Positions 1 through 7,697 of a stretch of 64,000 bases of DNA are shown in pieces. The position numbers were made by a program, and so were the translations under genes. The stretch spans positions 434,001 through 498,000 of the forward strand of contig NZ_JAFBDO010000001.1 of NCBI RefSeq assembly GCF_016908295.1, written 5' to 3'. The stretch is from Thalassobacillus pellis. Lineage in GTDB: Bacteria > Bacillota > Bacilli > Bacillales > Halobacillaceae. The stretch's first letter is position 1, and every line of letters begins with the position of its first letter. A model generated the notes under the pieces. The model worked only from the letters and a program-made list of their open reading frames with translations, had not been told where the DNA came from and searched no databases.

Positions 1-464
1 GCCCAGTAGTCAGACTCGAGGGCATCGACATCGCCACCTGCATAGTCGTAGCGCGGGTACATACGCGTGTTGTGGGAGAAGCGGTTTTCCTTATAAAAAG
101 CACCAGGAATCATCCATGTCGGCTGCCCGCCTCCAAGGAGGTCGCAGCGGATTTGGATGCCTGTTTCAAGTCCATCTTCACCGATATATTCCACTTTCAT
201 TTTCACATCCACATAGGAACAGGATTTGTCCCTTTCCGTAAGAATAGCTTCTACACGAAAGTGCGCGGATTGTCCTGTCAGCAGCAGGCCATTTTCCACT
301 TCCTGGACATTTGCGATGCTTACATGTTCATTTTCCTCCAGGCTTGTAGTCTGGAGAAGTGAACGAAGCTTAAGCCCCGCGTTTTTCCCGTCCAGAAAAG
401 TTGGGGAGAACGTCAACTCATAACCTGCTTCTTCTGTCTGCTGGATGTATGTTCTGGTTTCCAT
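1..464 (-). CDS. Unrecognised protein of the sugar cluster, N-terminal part only
   Basis: The reading frame starts with ATG at 464, preceded by GGGAGGAA, and runs off the left edge of the window, so only about 154 N-terminal residues are seen. It begins METRTYIQQTEEAGYELTF. There is no signal peptide, so the protein should be cytoplasmic. The visible part is rich in beta-strand-like segments and ends in an aromatic stretch (PTWMIPGAFYKENRF near residues 115-130), which suggests the N-terminal sandwich domain of a glycoside hydrolase or similar enzyme, but I do not recognise the family. It lies downstream of the racemase-kinase-aldolase operon, separated from it by 305 bp holding a tandem repeat, so it may be transcribed separately. 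Function is left open. Confidence 0.75.
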   Translation of the reverse strand, partial: METRTYIQQTEEAGYELTFSPTFLDGKNAGLKLRSLLQTTSLEENEHVSIANVQEVENGLLLTGQSAHFRVEAILTERDKSCSYVDVKMKVEYIGEDGLETGIQIRCDLLGGGQPTWMIPGAFYKENRFSHNTRMYPRYDYAGGDVDALESDYW

Positions 465-507
465 TTCGTATTCCTCCCAGCGAAATTGCTTTATTGATTA
501 CTGCATT

Positions 508-746
508 GTACCAAAAGCGTAAGCGCCTTGCTCGCCCCCGACAAGCTTAAGACGAGCCTCGCCGTGACGCTTTCTGTCACAGAGAGGATTGGCTTAAGAC
601 CTCGAGGGGGTAGGCGCTGAAGCTGGATGTACCAAAAGCGTAAGCGCCTTGCTCGCCCCTGACAAGCTTAAGACGAGCCTCGCCGTGACGCTTTCTGTCA
701 CAGAGAGGATTGGCTTAAGACCTCGAGGGGGCAGGAGCTGAAGCTA
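508..746. repeat. Tandem 121-bp direct repeat, two copies
   Basis: Two nearly identical units start at 508 and 629. Each opens with GTACCAAAAGCGTAAGCGCC, contains CGCCGTGACGCTTTCTGTCA, and ends near GGGGGTAGGCGCTGAAGCT (first) or GGGGGCAGGAGCTGAAGCT (second). Start and end of a unit are roughly complementary (AAGCGCC against GGCGCT; GCTTAAG and CTTAAGAC inside), so each can fold into a long imperfect hairpin. It fills most of the 465-769 gap between the aldolase gene and the partial gene; nothing else was seen there. A degenerate relative lies at 10177-10240. This is a dispersed intergenic repeat with no coding capacity. Confidence 0.85.
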
Positions 747-769
747 GCGTAATCCACAGTCGTTACTTT

Positions 770-1693
770 TTATTCATACTGGAAGCTGTCTGCTTTATCG
801 GAGCTTTGGACGAAATTATCCATCTTATCAATGACCGTCGCCTCCACAGCTTCAAGAGCGCGCGCCTTTTCATCAGCAGGCAGGTCCTTACATTCCTGGT
901 TAGTCATTCTTTCTTCCCTGCCCAGGGCTTCCAAAAAGCTGACTTCAAGATCGGTCGCGATGTTCACCTTACTTACACCGCCATCTTCCAAACGCATTGC
1001 ACCCTGCATCATTTCTGCCGGGACTCCTGAACCTCCATGAAGCACCAAATGAACGGGTGTCAATTTACGGATTGCGCGCAAGCGGTCCAAGTCGATCTTC
1101 GGCTGGCGTGTTTTATAAACCCCATGGGCCGTTCCGACCGATACTGCCAATGCGTCCGCTTTTGTTTCATTGACAAATTGCAGCGCTTCTTCCGGGTCTG
1201 TATACAACTCTTCATCCTTATCGGTTTCGATGAAATCAGTCGTTCCAATCTGCCCAAGCTCCGCCTCGACAGAAACACCTTTGGAATGGGCGTAATCTGC
1301 CGCTTCCTTACTTATTTCGATATTCTTATCCAGTGGATGCTCGGAAGCATCAATCATCACAGACGTGAATCCTGCTTCAATTGCTTCCTTAATTACACTC
1401 AAATCCTTGGTATGATCAAGGTGCAGCACAGTTGGAACCGTGATTTTTTCATCCTCCATCGCCTGATAAAAAGCTTCGCCGACTTCCTTCGGTGTAATAT
1501 GATAGCGGTTCAATTCCTTCTGGGAAATCTGCACGATCATCGGTGATTGGCGCTTTTGACCTGCCCGTAAAATCGCAGGAATCATATCTGTATATCTGGC
1601 AGCAAAGGAGCCGATGGCATAACTGCCTTTTTCTGCTTCCTCCAGTGCTTTTTTCAATGTCACAACGTTTTTGAATTCTACTTTCTTTGTCAT
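770..1693 (-). CDS. Class II fructose-bisphosphate-type aldolase
   Basis: A 307-residue zinc-dependent (class II) aldolase, expected to split a ketose bisphosphate or related phosphorylated sugar into dihydroxyacetone phosphate and an aldehyde. Visible family signatures are the zinc/catalytic stretch VLHLDHT near residue 93, VEAELG near 142, GTAHGVY near 188 and LVLHGGSGVP near 217, ending with the phosphate-binding KVNIATDL. AAAAGGAG lies 8 nt before the ATG. It is the third gene after a racemase-like protein and an FGGY kinase, so its substrate is probably the product of that kinase rather than glycolytic fructose-1,6-bisphosphate. A second aldolase of a different subfamily is at 40068-40979. 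True substrate is unknown. Confidence 0.88.
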   Translation of the reverse strand: MTKKVEFKNVVTLKKALEEAEKGSYAIGSFAARYTDMIPAILRAGQKRQSPMIVQISQKELNRYHITPKEVGEAFYQAMEDEKITVPTVLHLDHTKDLSVIKEAIEAGFTSVMIDASEHPLDKNIEISKEAADYAHSKGVSVEAELGQIGTTDFIETDKDEELYTDPEEALQFVNETKADALAVSVGTAHGVYKTRQPKIDLDRLRAIRKLTPVHLVLHGGSGVPAEMMQGAMRLEDGGVSKVNIATDLEVSFLEALGREERMTNQECKDLPADEKARALEAVEATVIDKMDNFVQSSDKADSFQYE

Positions 1694-1716
1694 TTACATA
1701 TCTCCTTTTATTTGGG

Positions 1717-3204
1717 TTACCGGGTTGTCCGGTAAAAGTTTCGAAGCGGCTGCTGCAGCGGCAGGTACCCTTCCTCAAAAATCCGGCTATAACGACGATG
1801 GTTATCTTCATCTGGAGTCACTTGTTTCCGCCTCGTTTCCCTGACGATATCAAGGACTTCTTCCGTATTCTCATACAGCCCGCAGCCTCTCCCCGCTACC
1901 AGAGCTGCTCCAAGCAGGGTCACTTCTGATATTTCAGGAATCGTCAGTTTACAATTGGTGACATCGGCTTTAATCTGCATCCACGTTTTGTTGTTGGTAC
2001 CTCCGCCAACGCTGATCAACCGGGAGACTTCCCCGAGATCCATCTCCATTGCCGCTTTTTTCATATAATTCAGTTCGTAGGCGGTCCCTTCAAGCAGTGC
2101 TTTATAGAGGTCCCCTTTTCCATGAGATGCTCTCAAACCGATAAACGCACCTTTTGCATCCGGATCAGGGGCAGGCGAACCGCTGCCGGCTAAATACGGG
2201 TAATAAAGAATTCCGGTCGGCGTCTGGTCTCCCTGGTCAATCAGCTGCTCCATCGCTTCATAGGAAATCATCTCCTGATTAGAAAATTGGTCGCGCAGCC
2301 ATTCCACCGAACCTCCGGAAGACTGGATGCCACCCATCCAAAAATACTTCCCTGGAATGACATGGCAGCCAAAATTGAAGCCCGACTGGTATTCCGCTTC
2401 ACCTAATTCCCGTTCCGATATGGAGCCGACTAATGCTTCTGCCGTTCCGATCGAATTGAGCGTTACACCAGGGTCGGCCACTCCTGCTGCTAGCATCGTG
2501 CAGACATGGTCATGGCCGGAAACTGCGACAGGGATACCTTGTTCCACCACATTTCCAGCAGATGTATTGCCCACCGGATTCCCGCTCGGCAGTGCATCCG
2601 GGAAAACACCATCCGGAAGATTGAATTGCTCTATTAATGGGGTATTCCATGTTTTTTTATCAATCTGGAAAGCGAACGTCCTTGCGGCAAGCGTGTAATC
2701 GGTTGCAATTTCTCCTGTCAGCTTATAGGCGATATAGTCTGATGTCGACACCCACACCATATTCTCCGTGATACCGGTGCCGTTTTCTTTCAGCCATAAC
2801 AGCTTCGCGAGACCATGTTTGTAGCTGTTATGAAGGCCGGTCTTTTGAAACTGTGCGAGAGGATCGATGGTTTCTCCAATCCTTGCTGAAATGGCTTCGG
2901 TCCGCCGGTCAAACCAGGGAATGATGTGTGAGTTCGCTTTCCCGGTGCTTCTGTCCAATAAAACCCCACTCTCTGCCATACTCGTTACACCAATGGCAGC
3001 TATTGTTTCATCGTAAGCGCTTGTGGCTTCCTGAATGGCCCTCGTCGTTATTTCCCACATCTCTTCCGGATTATAATAGGAATGGCCCGACTGATCCCGG
3101 TGGACGATATTTTTTTGAATCGACAGCTTTATCAGCGAGCCGTTTTCACGGAAAAGGCCTGCTTTAATATGGGTGGTACCGATATCGATGCCGAGCAGGC
3201 TCAT
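1717..3204 (-). CDS. FGGY-family carbohydrate kinase
   Basis: A 495-residue sugar or sugar-acid kinase of the gluconokinase/xylulokinase type. The N terminus has the actin-like phosphate loop (LLGIDIGTTHIKAGLF); TSDYIAYKLTG near 190, SGHDHVCTML near 240 and the C-terminal SVGGGTNNKTWMQIKADV with the FGGY ATP-binding loop are all present, and length is normal for the family. Its ATG overlaps the stop of the upstream racemase gene (ATGA, 3201-3204), so the two are translationally coupled; the aldolase follows after 23 bp. By family it phosphorylates a ketose, alditol or aldonic acid using ATP in the cytoplasm. The HDH motif and the aldolase next door fit a ketose or gluconate-like substrate, but the exact sugar cannot be told from sequence. 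Confidence 0.88.
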   Translation of the reverse strand: MSLLGIDIGTTHIKAGLFRENGSLIKLSIQKNIVHRDQSGHSYYNPEEMWEITTRAIQEATSAYDETIAAIGVTSMAESGVLLDRSTGKANSHIIPWFDRRTEAISARIGETIDPLAQFQKTGLHNSYKHGLAKLLWLKENGTGITENMVWVSTSDYIAYKLTGEIATDYTLAARTFAFQIDKKTWNTPLIEQFNLPDGVFPDALPSGNPVGNTSAGNVVEQGIPVAVSGHDHVCTMLAAGVADPGVTLNSIGTAEALVGSISERELGEAEYQSGFNFGCHVIPGKYFWMGGIQSSGGSVEWLRDQFSNQEMISYEAMEQLIDQGDQTPTGILYYPYLAGSGSPAPDPDAKGAFIGLRASHGKGDLYKALLEGTAYELNYMKKAAMEMDLGEVSRLISVGGGTNNKTWMQIKADVTNCKLTIPEISEVTLLGAALVAGRGCGLYENTEEVLDIVRETRRKQVTPDEDNHRRYSRIFEEGYLPLQQPLRNFYRTTR

Positions 3205-3869
3205 CCGTAAACCCTTTCAACCGTCGCCTGCACACTCTCCATACCTAAAAGCGGGCTGGAAAGGAATTTTTTCTGCTTATCGGCCGGGAGCGTTTCGACC
3301 ACTTTTGCCATAGACGCCTGGGCGAGTACCACGACATCCACTTCCTCTGCAAATTGCGAAAGCACCTCCGCAAGCACGCGATCATGACCTTCCTTATCGC
3401 CTTCCGTCAGCCTCTGATATGCTTCATCGGCGAGTTTCTCGTGAAGCTCGATATTTTTCCCGAGCTCTTGTGCCTTTTCTTCCAATAGCCGCTTTGTCGG
3501 GGCTAAGGTGGTGAAGAGGGTTGCGACAACACCGATTTTGCTGCCTGATCGGATTGCTTCCTCCGCCATCGCTTCATCGATGCGTACGACCGGAATCGAC
3601 ACTTTTTCCTTCATCTCTTGAACGACTTCTCCAACAGAGGAACACGCATTTAAAATCACGTCGGCTCCTGTTTCTTCGGCAAAAGCCGCATATTGCACCA
3701 GCCGGTTTCTTACCTTGCTGATATCTCCCTCTGTTTCAATAAGTTGCGGTAAAATGGAATCATCAACGAAATTGTGTACTTTAAAGCCTGGAAGTTTTTC
3801 CGCGGCGAGTTTTTTTAACGGCTCCACTGTCACAGGGGTGGTATGAAGAATCGCAATTTTTTTATTCAT
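3201..3869 (-). CDS. Asp/Glu/hydantoin racemase-like protein lacking the second cysteine
   Basis: A 222-residue protein of the aspartate/glutamate/hydantoin racemase superfamily. I place the start at ATG 3869, because AAAAGGAG is 8 nt before it; the upstream GTG at 3875 would be only 2 nt from that site. The first catalytic-type cysteine is present (ILNACSSVGEVV near residue 77). At the place where a racemase carries its second cysteine the sequence reads VVVLAQASMAKV, so that residue is replaced. A classical two-base racemisation is therefore doubtful, and an isomerase, lyase or epimerase role on the pathway intermediate is possible. It is the first gene of the operon and its stop overlaps the kinase start. 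Confidence 0.8.
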   Translation of the reverse strand: MNKKIAILHTTPVTVEPLKKLAAEKLPGFKVHNFVDDSILPQLIETEGDISKVRNRLVQYAAFAEETGADVILNACSSVGEVVQEMKEKVSIPVVRIDEAMAEEAIRSGSKIGVVATLFTTLAPTKRLLEEKAQELGKNIELHEKLADEAYQRLTEGDKEGHDRVLAEVLSQFAEEVDVVVLAQASMAKVVETLPADKQKKFLSSPLLGMESVQATVERVYG

Positions 3870-3880
3870 GGACACGACTC

Positions 3881-3930
3881 CTTTTGTCAGCTTTTTGTGT
3901 AGTTTTGTGATTTTTAGTGGTTTTTTGTGA
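3881..3930. promoter_or_regulatory. 10-bp phased operator-like repeats before the racemase operon
   Basis: On the plus strand the segment can be cut into five consecutive 10-bp units: CTTTTGTCAG, CTTTTTGTGT, AGTTTTGTGA, TTTTTAGTGG, TTTTTTGTGA. The shared core is TTTTNGTGR at one helical turn, with the best pair (TTTTGTGA) 20 bp apart. The array begins about ten bases downstream of the -10 element of the promoter at 3939-3967 and reaches the ribosome site. Same-face tandem repeats downstream of a promoter are typical of DeoR-type repressors, but no DeoR gene is in the window; this is inference. Confidence 0.5.
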
Positions 3931-3938
3931 TTTATTCC

Positions 3939-3967
3939 ATTATGAATTAACTAAAACCACACGTCAA
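3939..3967 (-). promoter_or_regulatory. SigA-type promoter of the racemase-kinase-aldolase operon
   Basis: Reading the minus strand, TTGACG (3962-3967) is followed by a 17-bp spacer and CATAAT (3939-3944), five of six matches to each consensus. The predicted start lies near 3932, just upstream of the phased repeats and about 60 nt before the ATG at 3869. Confidence 0.7.
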
Positions 3968-4081
3968 CAAGACGACACAATTTTCGAAACATTTTAGCCG
4001 ATTTTTTTGTATTGGGGCTATACGGTCATATGAAAAGTTGATAAAGTTAACAGTTAATAAAAGAATGAAGGAGGTTTTAGC

Positions 4082-4576
4082 ATGGATACAGACATGCTGG
4101 TGAAGCTTTATGATTTGGAAAAATATGAGCAAAAACACATCTCACAGCTAAAGCAGCTGGAGTCTGAAGGTATCGCCATTAAACGTGCCTTGCCGCTTGA
4201 TAAACAGCTGATCGTCGCTTACATAAAAGAGCATTTCAACGATGGATGGGCCAATGAAGCAGAGGCTGCGCTATACAACCAGCCGGCATCATGCTTTATA
4301 GCGGTAAAAAATAATCAGGTTTGCGGGTTTGCCTGTTACGACGCAACAGCGAAAGGATACTTCGGCCCGCTCGGCGTCTCCAAGACATTAAGAGGCAAGG
4401 GAGTCGGTACACTTTTGACAAAAGAATGCCTGCTCGCAATGAAAGAGCAGGGATACGGCTACGGGATCATCGGCTGGGTGTCCGGAACGACCATCGATTA
4501 TTATCATAAAAAATTCGGTGCGATCCCCATTGAGAATTCCCACCCCGGCGTGTATGCGAGGATGATCGATAAATAA
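4082..4576 (+). CDS. GNAT-family N-acetyltransferase
   Basis: A 164-residue acetyl-CoA-dependent acetyltransferase. The acetyl-CoA-binding motif A is clear: GPLGVSKTLRGKGVGTLLTK near residues 98-117 (R/Q-x-x-G-x-G/A type), preceded by the beta-4 strand CFIAVKNNQVCGFACY and followed by the beta-5 region YGIIGWVSGTTIDYYHKKFGA. AAGGAGGT is 5 nt upstream of the ATG. It is followed after 18 bp by the GH20 hexosaminidase gene and should share its transcript, so an amino-sugar or amino-sugar-derived substrate is an attractive guess. GNAT substrates cannot be predicted from sequence alone. Confidence 0.85.
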   Translation: MDTDMLVKLYDLEKYEQKHISQLKQLESEGIAIKRALPLDKQLIVAYIKEHFNDGWANEAEAALYNQPASCFIAVKNNQVCGFACYDATAKGYFGPLGVSKTLRGKGVGTLLTKECLLAMKEQGYGYGIIGWVSGTTIDYYHKKFGAIPIENSHPGVYARMIDK

Positions 4577-4594
4577 TCCAAGGAGGTTTTTTGT

Positions 4595-6478
4595 ATGCGA
4601 TTTCATTTACGAGGCGATATTTCAAGGTTAGCGAAGGGACTAGAACTTCTCACGATGGAACTCGATGTAAATTTCGAGGAAGGCGGCGTCCCCATCGAGA
4701 TTATTCAGAGTAAAGGACCGATTGAAGTCTCTTACCAGGACGGACATGGCAAGATCACTTACGAGAAACCTATTCATTTTTACCGAGCCTTCGGGCTGTT
4801 TCTGGAACATTTCCAAAAAGGAAAAGCCTTTTCCGAGAAAGAAGTTCCCCAGTTCACGATGAACGGAATTATGCTTGATGTTTCCCGGAATGCAGTCATG
4901 AAAGTAGAGGAAGTCCACAGCCTGCTTCGTAAAATGGCCCTGATGGGACTCGACACCGTCATGCTTTATACCGAAGACACCTATGAAATCAAAGAATATC
5001 CGTACTTTGGCTATATGAGAGGCCGATATACCGAAGAAGAGCTGAAGGTATGCGATGATTACGCACACGCTCTTGGTATCGAGATGATTCCCTGCATTCA
5101 GACCCTTGCCCATTTGAAAGAAGCGTTAAAATGGAATTATGCCTCTGACATCCAAGATACAGACGATATACTTTTAGCCGGGGAAGAGAAAACATATCAC
5201 TTCATCAAAGACATGATCACTTCCGCCAGTCGCCCTTTCCGCACTTCCAGGATACATATCGGAATGGACGAAGCCCATGCCCTCGGTTTAGGGAAATATT
5301 TAGAGAAAAATGGCTATCAGGACCGTTTCTCGATCATGAACGCACATTTAAAGGAAGTTGTCGCCATTACCGATGAACTTGAACTGCATCCAATGATTTG
5401 GAGCGACATGTATTTCCGGCTCGGTTCAAAGACAGGTGGCTATTACGACCTGGAAGCTGAAATCCCACAAGAAGTGATGGATGCAATTCCAGCAAACCTT
5501 CAGCTTGTTTACTGGGACTATTACCATACGGATGAAAACTTTTATCAGACATTTATCGAAAAACATCAGGAATTCGGGGCGGATCCGATTTTTGCCGGCG
5601 GCGTCTGGACATGGAACGGAATCGCGCCCAATTACGGCCTGGCACGTAAAACGACAGATGCCGCTCTTTCTGCTTGCAAGCAAACTGGTGTAAAGGAAGT
5701 ATTTGCAACAATGTGGGGCGACAACGGGGCAGAAACACCAATGATGGCGGCAATCGCAGGCCTGCAATTGTTTGCCGAACACGGCTATTCCCGTGAAGTA
5801 GATCCCGTTCGGCTTGCTGAACGATTCCGTTTTTGCACTGGCGGGGAATGGGAAGATTTCCTATTGCTGAATGAATTCGACGAAACACCTGGTGTCATGG
5901 AAAACAACTTGAAAGAATCACACTCATCCAAATTCCTCCTCTGGCAGGATGTACTGATCGGTTTATATGATGCCAATATCGAAGGCTTGCCAATGAATGA
6001 GCATTATCAGCGTTTAACTCAGCGGCTTGAGGAAGCAAAAAAACGTAACCCAGGCTGGTCAACGTTGTTTGCTTTCTATCATCAGCTTGCAAAAGTACTA
6101 AGTGTAAAAGCAGAAATCGGCATTCACCTGAAAAAAGCATATGATGCGTTTGACAAGGATAAGATTGCGTCCATGGTGAAACAACTCGGTGATTTGCGGG
6201 AAGATGTAGAGGTCTTAAGACGTGCCCACCGGAAGTTATGGCTCGATACCAACAAGGCATTCGGCTGGGAAGTGCTGGACATCCGGTACGGCGGCGTGAT
6301 TACCAGGCTTGACACTGCTGATGATCGGTTGACTGATTGGCTTGATGGAAACATTACAAAAATCGAAGAATTAGAAGAAGAAAGACTTTATCATGATGCA
6401 CCTTGGAAAATGCCAGAAGGAGCCTTAGGCCGGAACGTCTATCATCGCATTGTGACGGCTTCCACTTTTTCCGGATAG
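4595..6478 (+). CDS. GH20 beta-N-acetylhexosaminidase
   Basis: A 627-residue family 20 glycoside hydrolase that should remove terminal beta-linked GlcNAc or GalNAc by substrate-assisted catalysis. The catalytic Asp-Glu pair is D225-E226 in RIHIGMDEAHALGLGKYL; the N-terminal non-catalytic domain covers about 1-85, the barrel begins at FTMNGIMLDVSRNAV, and the +1 side aromatic residues appear in LVYWDYYH (near 307) and GGVWTWNG (near 335). No signal peptide is present, so it works on imported oligosaccharides in the cytoplasm, like the GH20C group. A C-terminal helical region of about 200 residues follows the barrel. CCAAGGAGG precedes the ATG. Co-transcribed with the GNAT gene; no transporter is adjacent. 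Confidence 0.88.
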   Translation: MRFHLRGDISRLAKGLELLTMELDVNFEEGGVPIEIIQSKGPIEVSYQDGHGKITYEKPIHFYRAFGLFLEHFQKGKAFSEKEVPQFTMNGIMLDVSRNAVMKVEEVHSLLRKMALMGLDTVMLYTEDTYEIKEYPYFGYMRGRYTEEELKVCDDYAHALGIEMIPCIQTLAHLKEALKWNYASDIQDTDDILLAGEEKTYHFIKDMITSASRPFRTSRIHIGMDEAHALGLGKYLEKNGYQDRFSIMNAHLKEVVAITDELELHPMIWSDMYFRLGSKTGGYYDLEAEIPQEVMDAIPANLQLVYWDYYHTDENFYQTFIEKHQEFGADPIFAGGVWTWNGIAPNYGLARKTTDAALSACKQTGVKEVFATMWGDNGAETPMMAAIAGLQLFAEHGYSREVDPVRLAERFRFCTGGEWEDFLLLNEFDETPGVMENNLKESHSSKFLLWQDVLIGLYDANIEGLPMNEHYQRLTQRLEEAKKRNPGWSTLFAFYHQLAKVLSVKAEIGIHLKKAYDAFDKDKIASMVKQLGDLREDVEVLRRAHRKLWLDTNKAFGWEVLDIRYGGVITRLDTADDRLTDWLDGNITKIEELEEERLYHDAPWKMPEGALGRNVYHRIVTASTFSG

Positions 6479-6495
6479 CTGCAAATTGGTTAGTT

Positions 6496-6592
6496 GAAAC
6501 ACAAACTCGCCCGCACTTTTCGAGTTTGTGTTTCATGAATTAAAAGAAAAAAATTAAGCTCCACGGAGAAACCGTCTTTCTTCGTGGAGCTT
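6496..6592. terminator. Two hairpins between convergent GH20 and FGE genes
   Basis: The first hairpin has 14-bp arms (6496-6509 GAAACACAAACTCG with 6521-6534). The second has arms AAGCTCCACG (6556-6565) and CGTGGAGCTT (6583-6592), followed by TTTTCCTTTC on the plus strand and by AATTTTTTTC on the minus strand, so it can stop transcription both ways. Confidence 0.8.
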
Positions 6593-6599
6593 TTCCTTT

Positions 6600-6715
6600 C
6601 TCCCCCCAGGAGCGAATGACCCTTCCCTTTCCGCGGACGAGCGCCCGAGCTTCCTCGGAGAGCAAAGAACACTTTCTTACGGGAACTTTCGTTTCTGCGG
6701 TTTCCGGTTGGCCCC
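6600..6715. repeat. Degenerate GC-rich dispersed repeat
   Basis: Contains CCCTTTCCGCGGACGAGCGC followed by CCGAGCTTCCTCGG, which aligns with the second half of the element at 60360-60515 (CGCTTTCCGTGGATGAACAT, then CCGAATCTGCTC). About three quarters of positions match over 32 bases. I take it as a decayed member of the same intergenic repeat family; no gene is seen in it. Confidence 0.5.
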
Positions 6716-6722
6716 AGCTTTT

Positions 6723-7682
6723 TTATCTATCCAAAACACAGCGGAATCCGGTGTTTCCTGTTGAACTGTCCGGCGTATTGGAGCTTCTTGCTGCGACGCG
6801 GTAACGGTTGCAGTAGGAATCGTGGCATAAATAAGACCCGCCGCGTATCACTTTCGCCGATCCCTTCTCCGGCCCTTTCGGATTGGTTGCGAATTTCTCA
6901 TGTTGGCGCTGAAACCAGTCTGCGCACCATTCCCATACATTCCCAGACATCTCATAAAGTCCATAGCCATTTGGCGGGAAAGCTTTTACAGGTGCTGTTC
7001 CGATAAACCCATCATCTTCTGTATTATTCAACGGAAATTCACCCTGCCAGATATTGCACATATGCTTTCCATCGACAAGCAGATCATCACCCCAGGGGCA
7101 CCTATTTTTTTCCAATCCGCCTCGTGCGGCGTATTCCCATTCTGCTTCTGTCGGCAGCCGCTTTCCTGCCCAGGCACAAAATGCCATTGCATCATTCCAG
7201 GAAACATGGATGACCGGATGATCCATCTTTGCTTCGATTGAGGAGTCCGGCCCTTCAGGATGGCGCCAGTCTGCTCCTTCTACAGCGAACCACCATGGTG
7301 TAGCCTGGAGCTGTCTGTCCTTTCTTTTCAAATCGGCCGGTAAAAAGAGATGGAACACGAACGACCAGTTAAACTTTTCAGCATCGGTAACATATCCGGT
7401 TTCTTCCACAAAGACTGCAAATTCCCTATTTGTCACAGCGTAGGAATCGATGGAGAAGGAATCTACAGTAACATCACGAACTGGCCCTTCCCCATCTGCC
7501 GGAAAGCCTTCCAAATCGTCCGTGCCCATTCGAAAAGTTCCGCCGTCGACATTGACCATTTTTTCTGTGAACCTGGTGGATGTTCCCTTCAACTTGTCAG
7601 CTTCAAAAGTTTGGACAACTGCGCCTTCTTTCCTTTCTCTGCTAGCCGCACAGCATGGTGAAATTTCTTTATTATTCTTCAT
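6723..7682 (-). CDS. Formylglycine-generating enzyme (sulfatase activator)
   Basis: A 319-residue SUMF1/FGE-type enzyme that oxidises the cysteine of CxPSR motifs in sulfatases to Calpha-formylglycine, using copper and oxygen. The active-site cysteine pair is present as C286 and C291 in [16 protein letters not shown]; this pair separates true FGE from EgtB- or PvdO-like relatives. The fold starts at FVNVDGG-like [13 protein letters not shown] and carries [28 protein letters not shown] and [13 protein letters not shown]. The N terminus contains PCCAASR (residues 9-15), which mimics the CxPSR target. Its gene follows the sulfatase by 15 bp, so enzyme and activator are made together. Confidence 0.93.
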   Translation of the reverse strand: MKNNKEISPCCAASRERKEGAVVQTFEADKLKGTSTRFTEKMVNVDGGTFRMGTDDLEGFPADGEGPVRDVTVDSFSIDSYAVTNREFAVFVEETGYVTDAEKFNWSFVFHLFLPADLKRKDRQLQATPWWFAVEGADWRHPEGPDSSIEAKMDHPVIHVSWNDAMAFCAWAGKRLPTEAEWEYAARGGLEKNRCPWGDDLLVDGKHMCNIWQGEFPLNNTEDDGFIGTAPVKAFPPNGYGLYEMSGNVWEWCADWFQRQHEKFATNPKGPEKGSAKVIRGGSYLCHDSYCNRYRVAARSSNTPDSSTGNTGFRCVLDR

Positions 7683-7697
7683 GAAATATCATTCCTT

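Noticed and set aside
508-746. CRISPR-like repeats
   Set aside because: Only two long adjacent units with no spacers and no cas genes.
1037-1546. 169-codon plus-strand open frame
   Set aside because: Antisense shadow of the aldolase gene.
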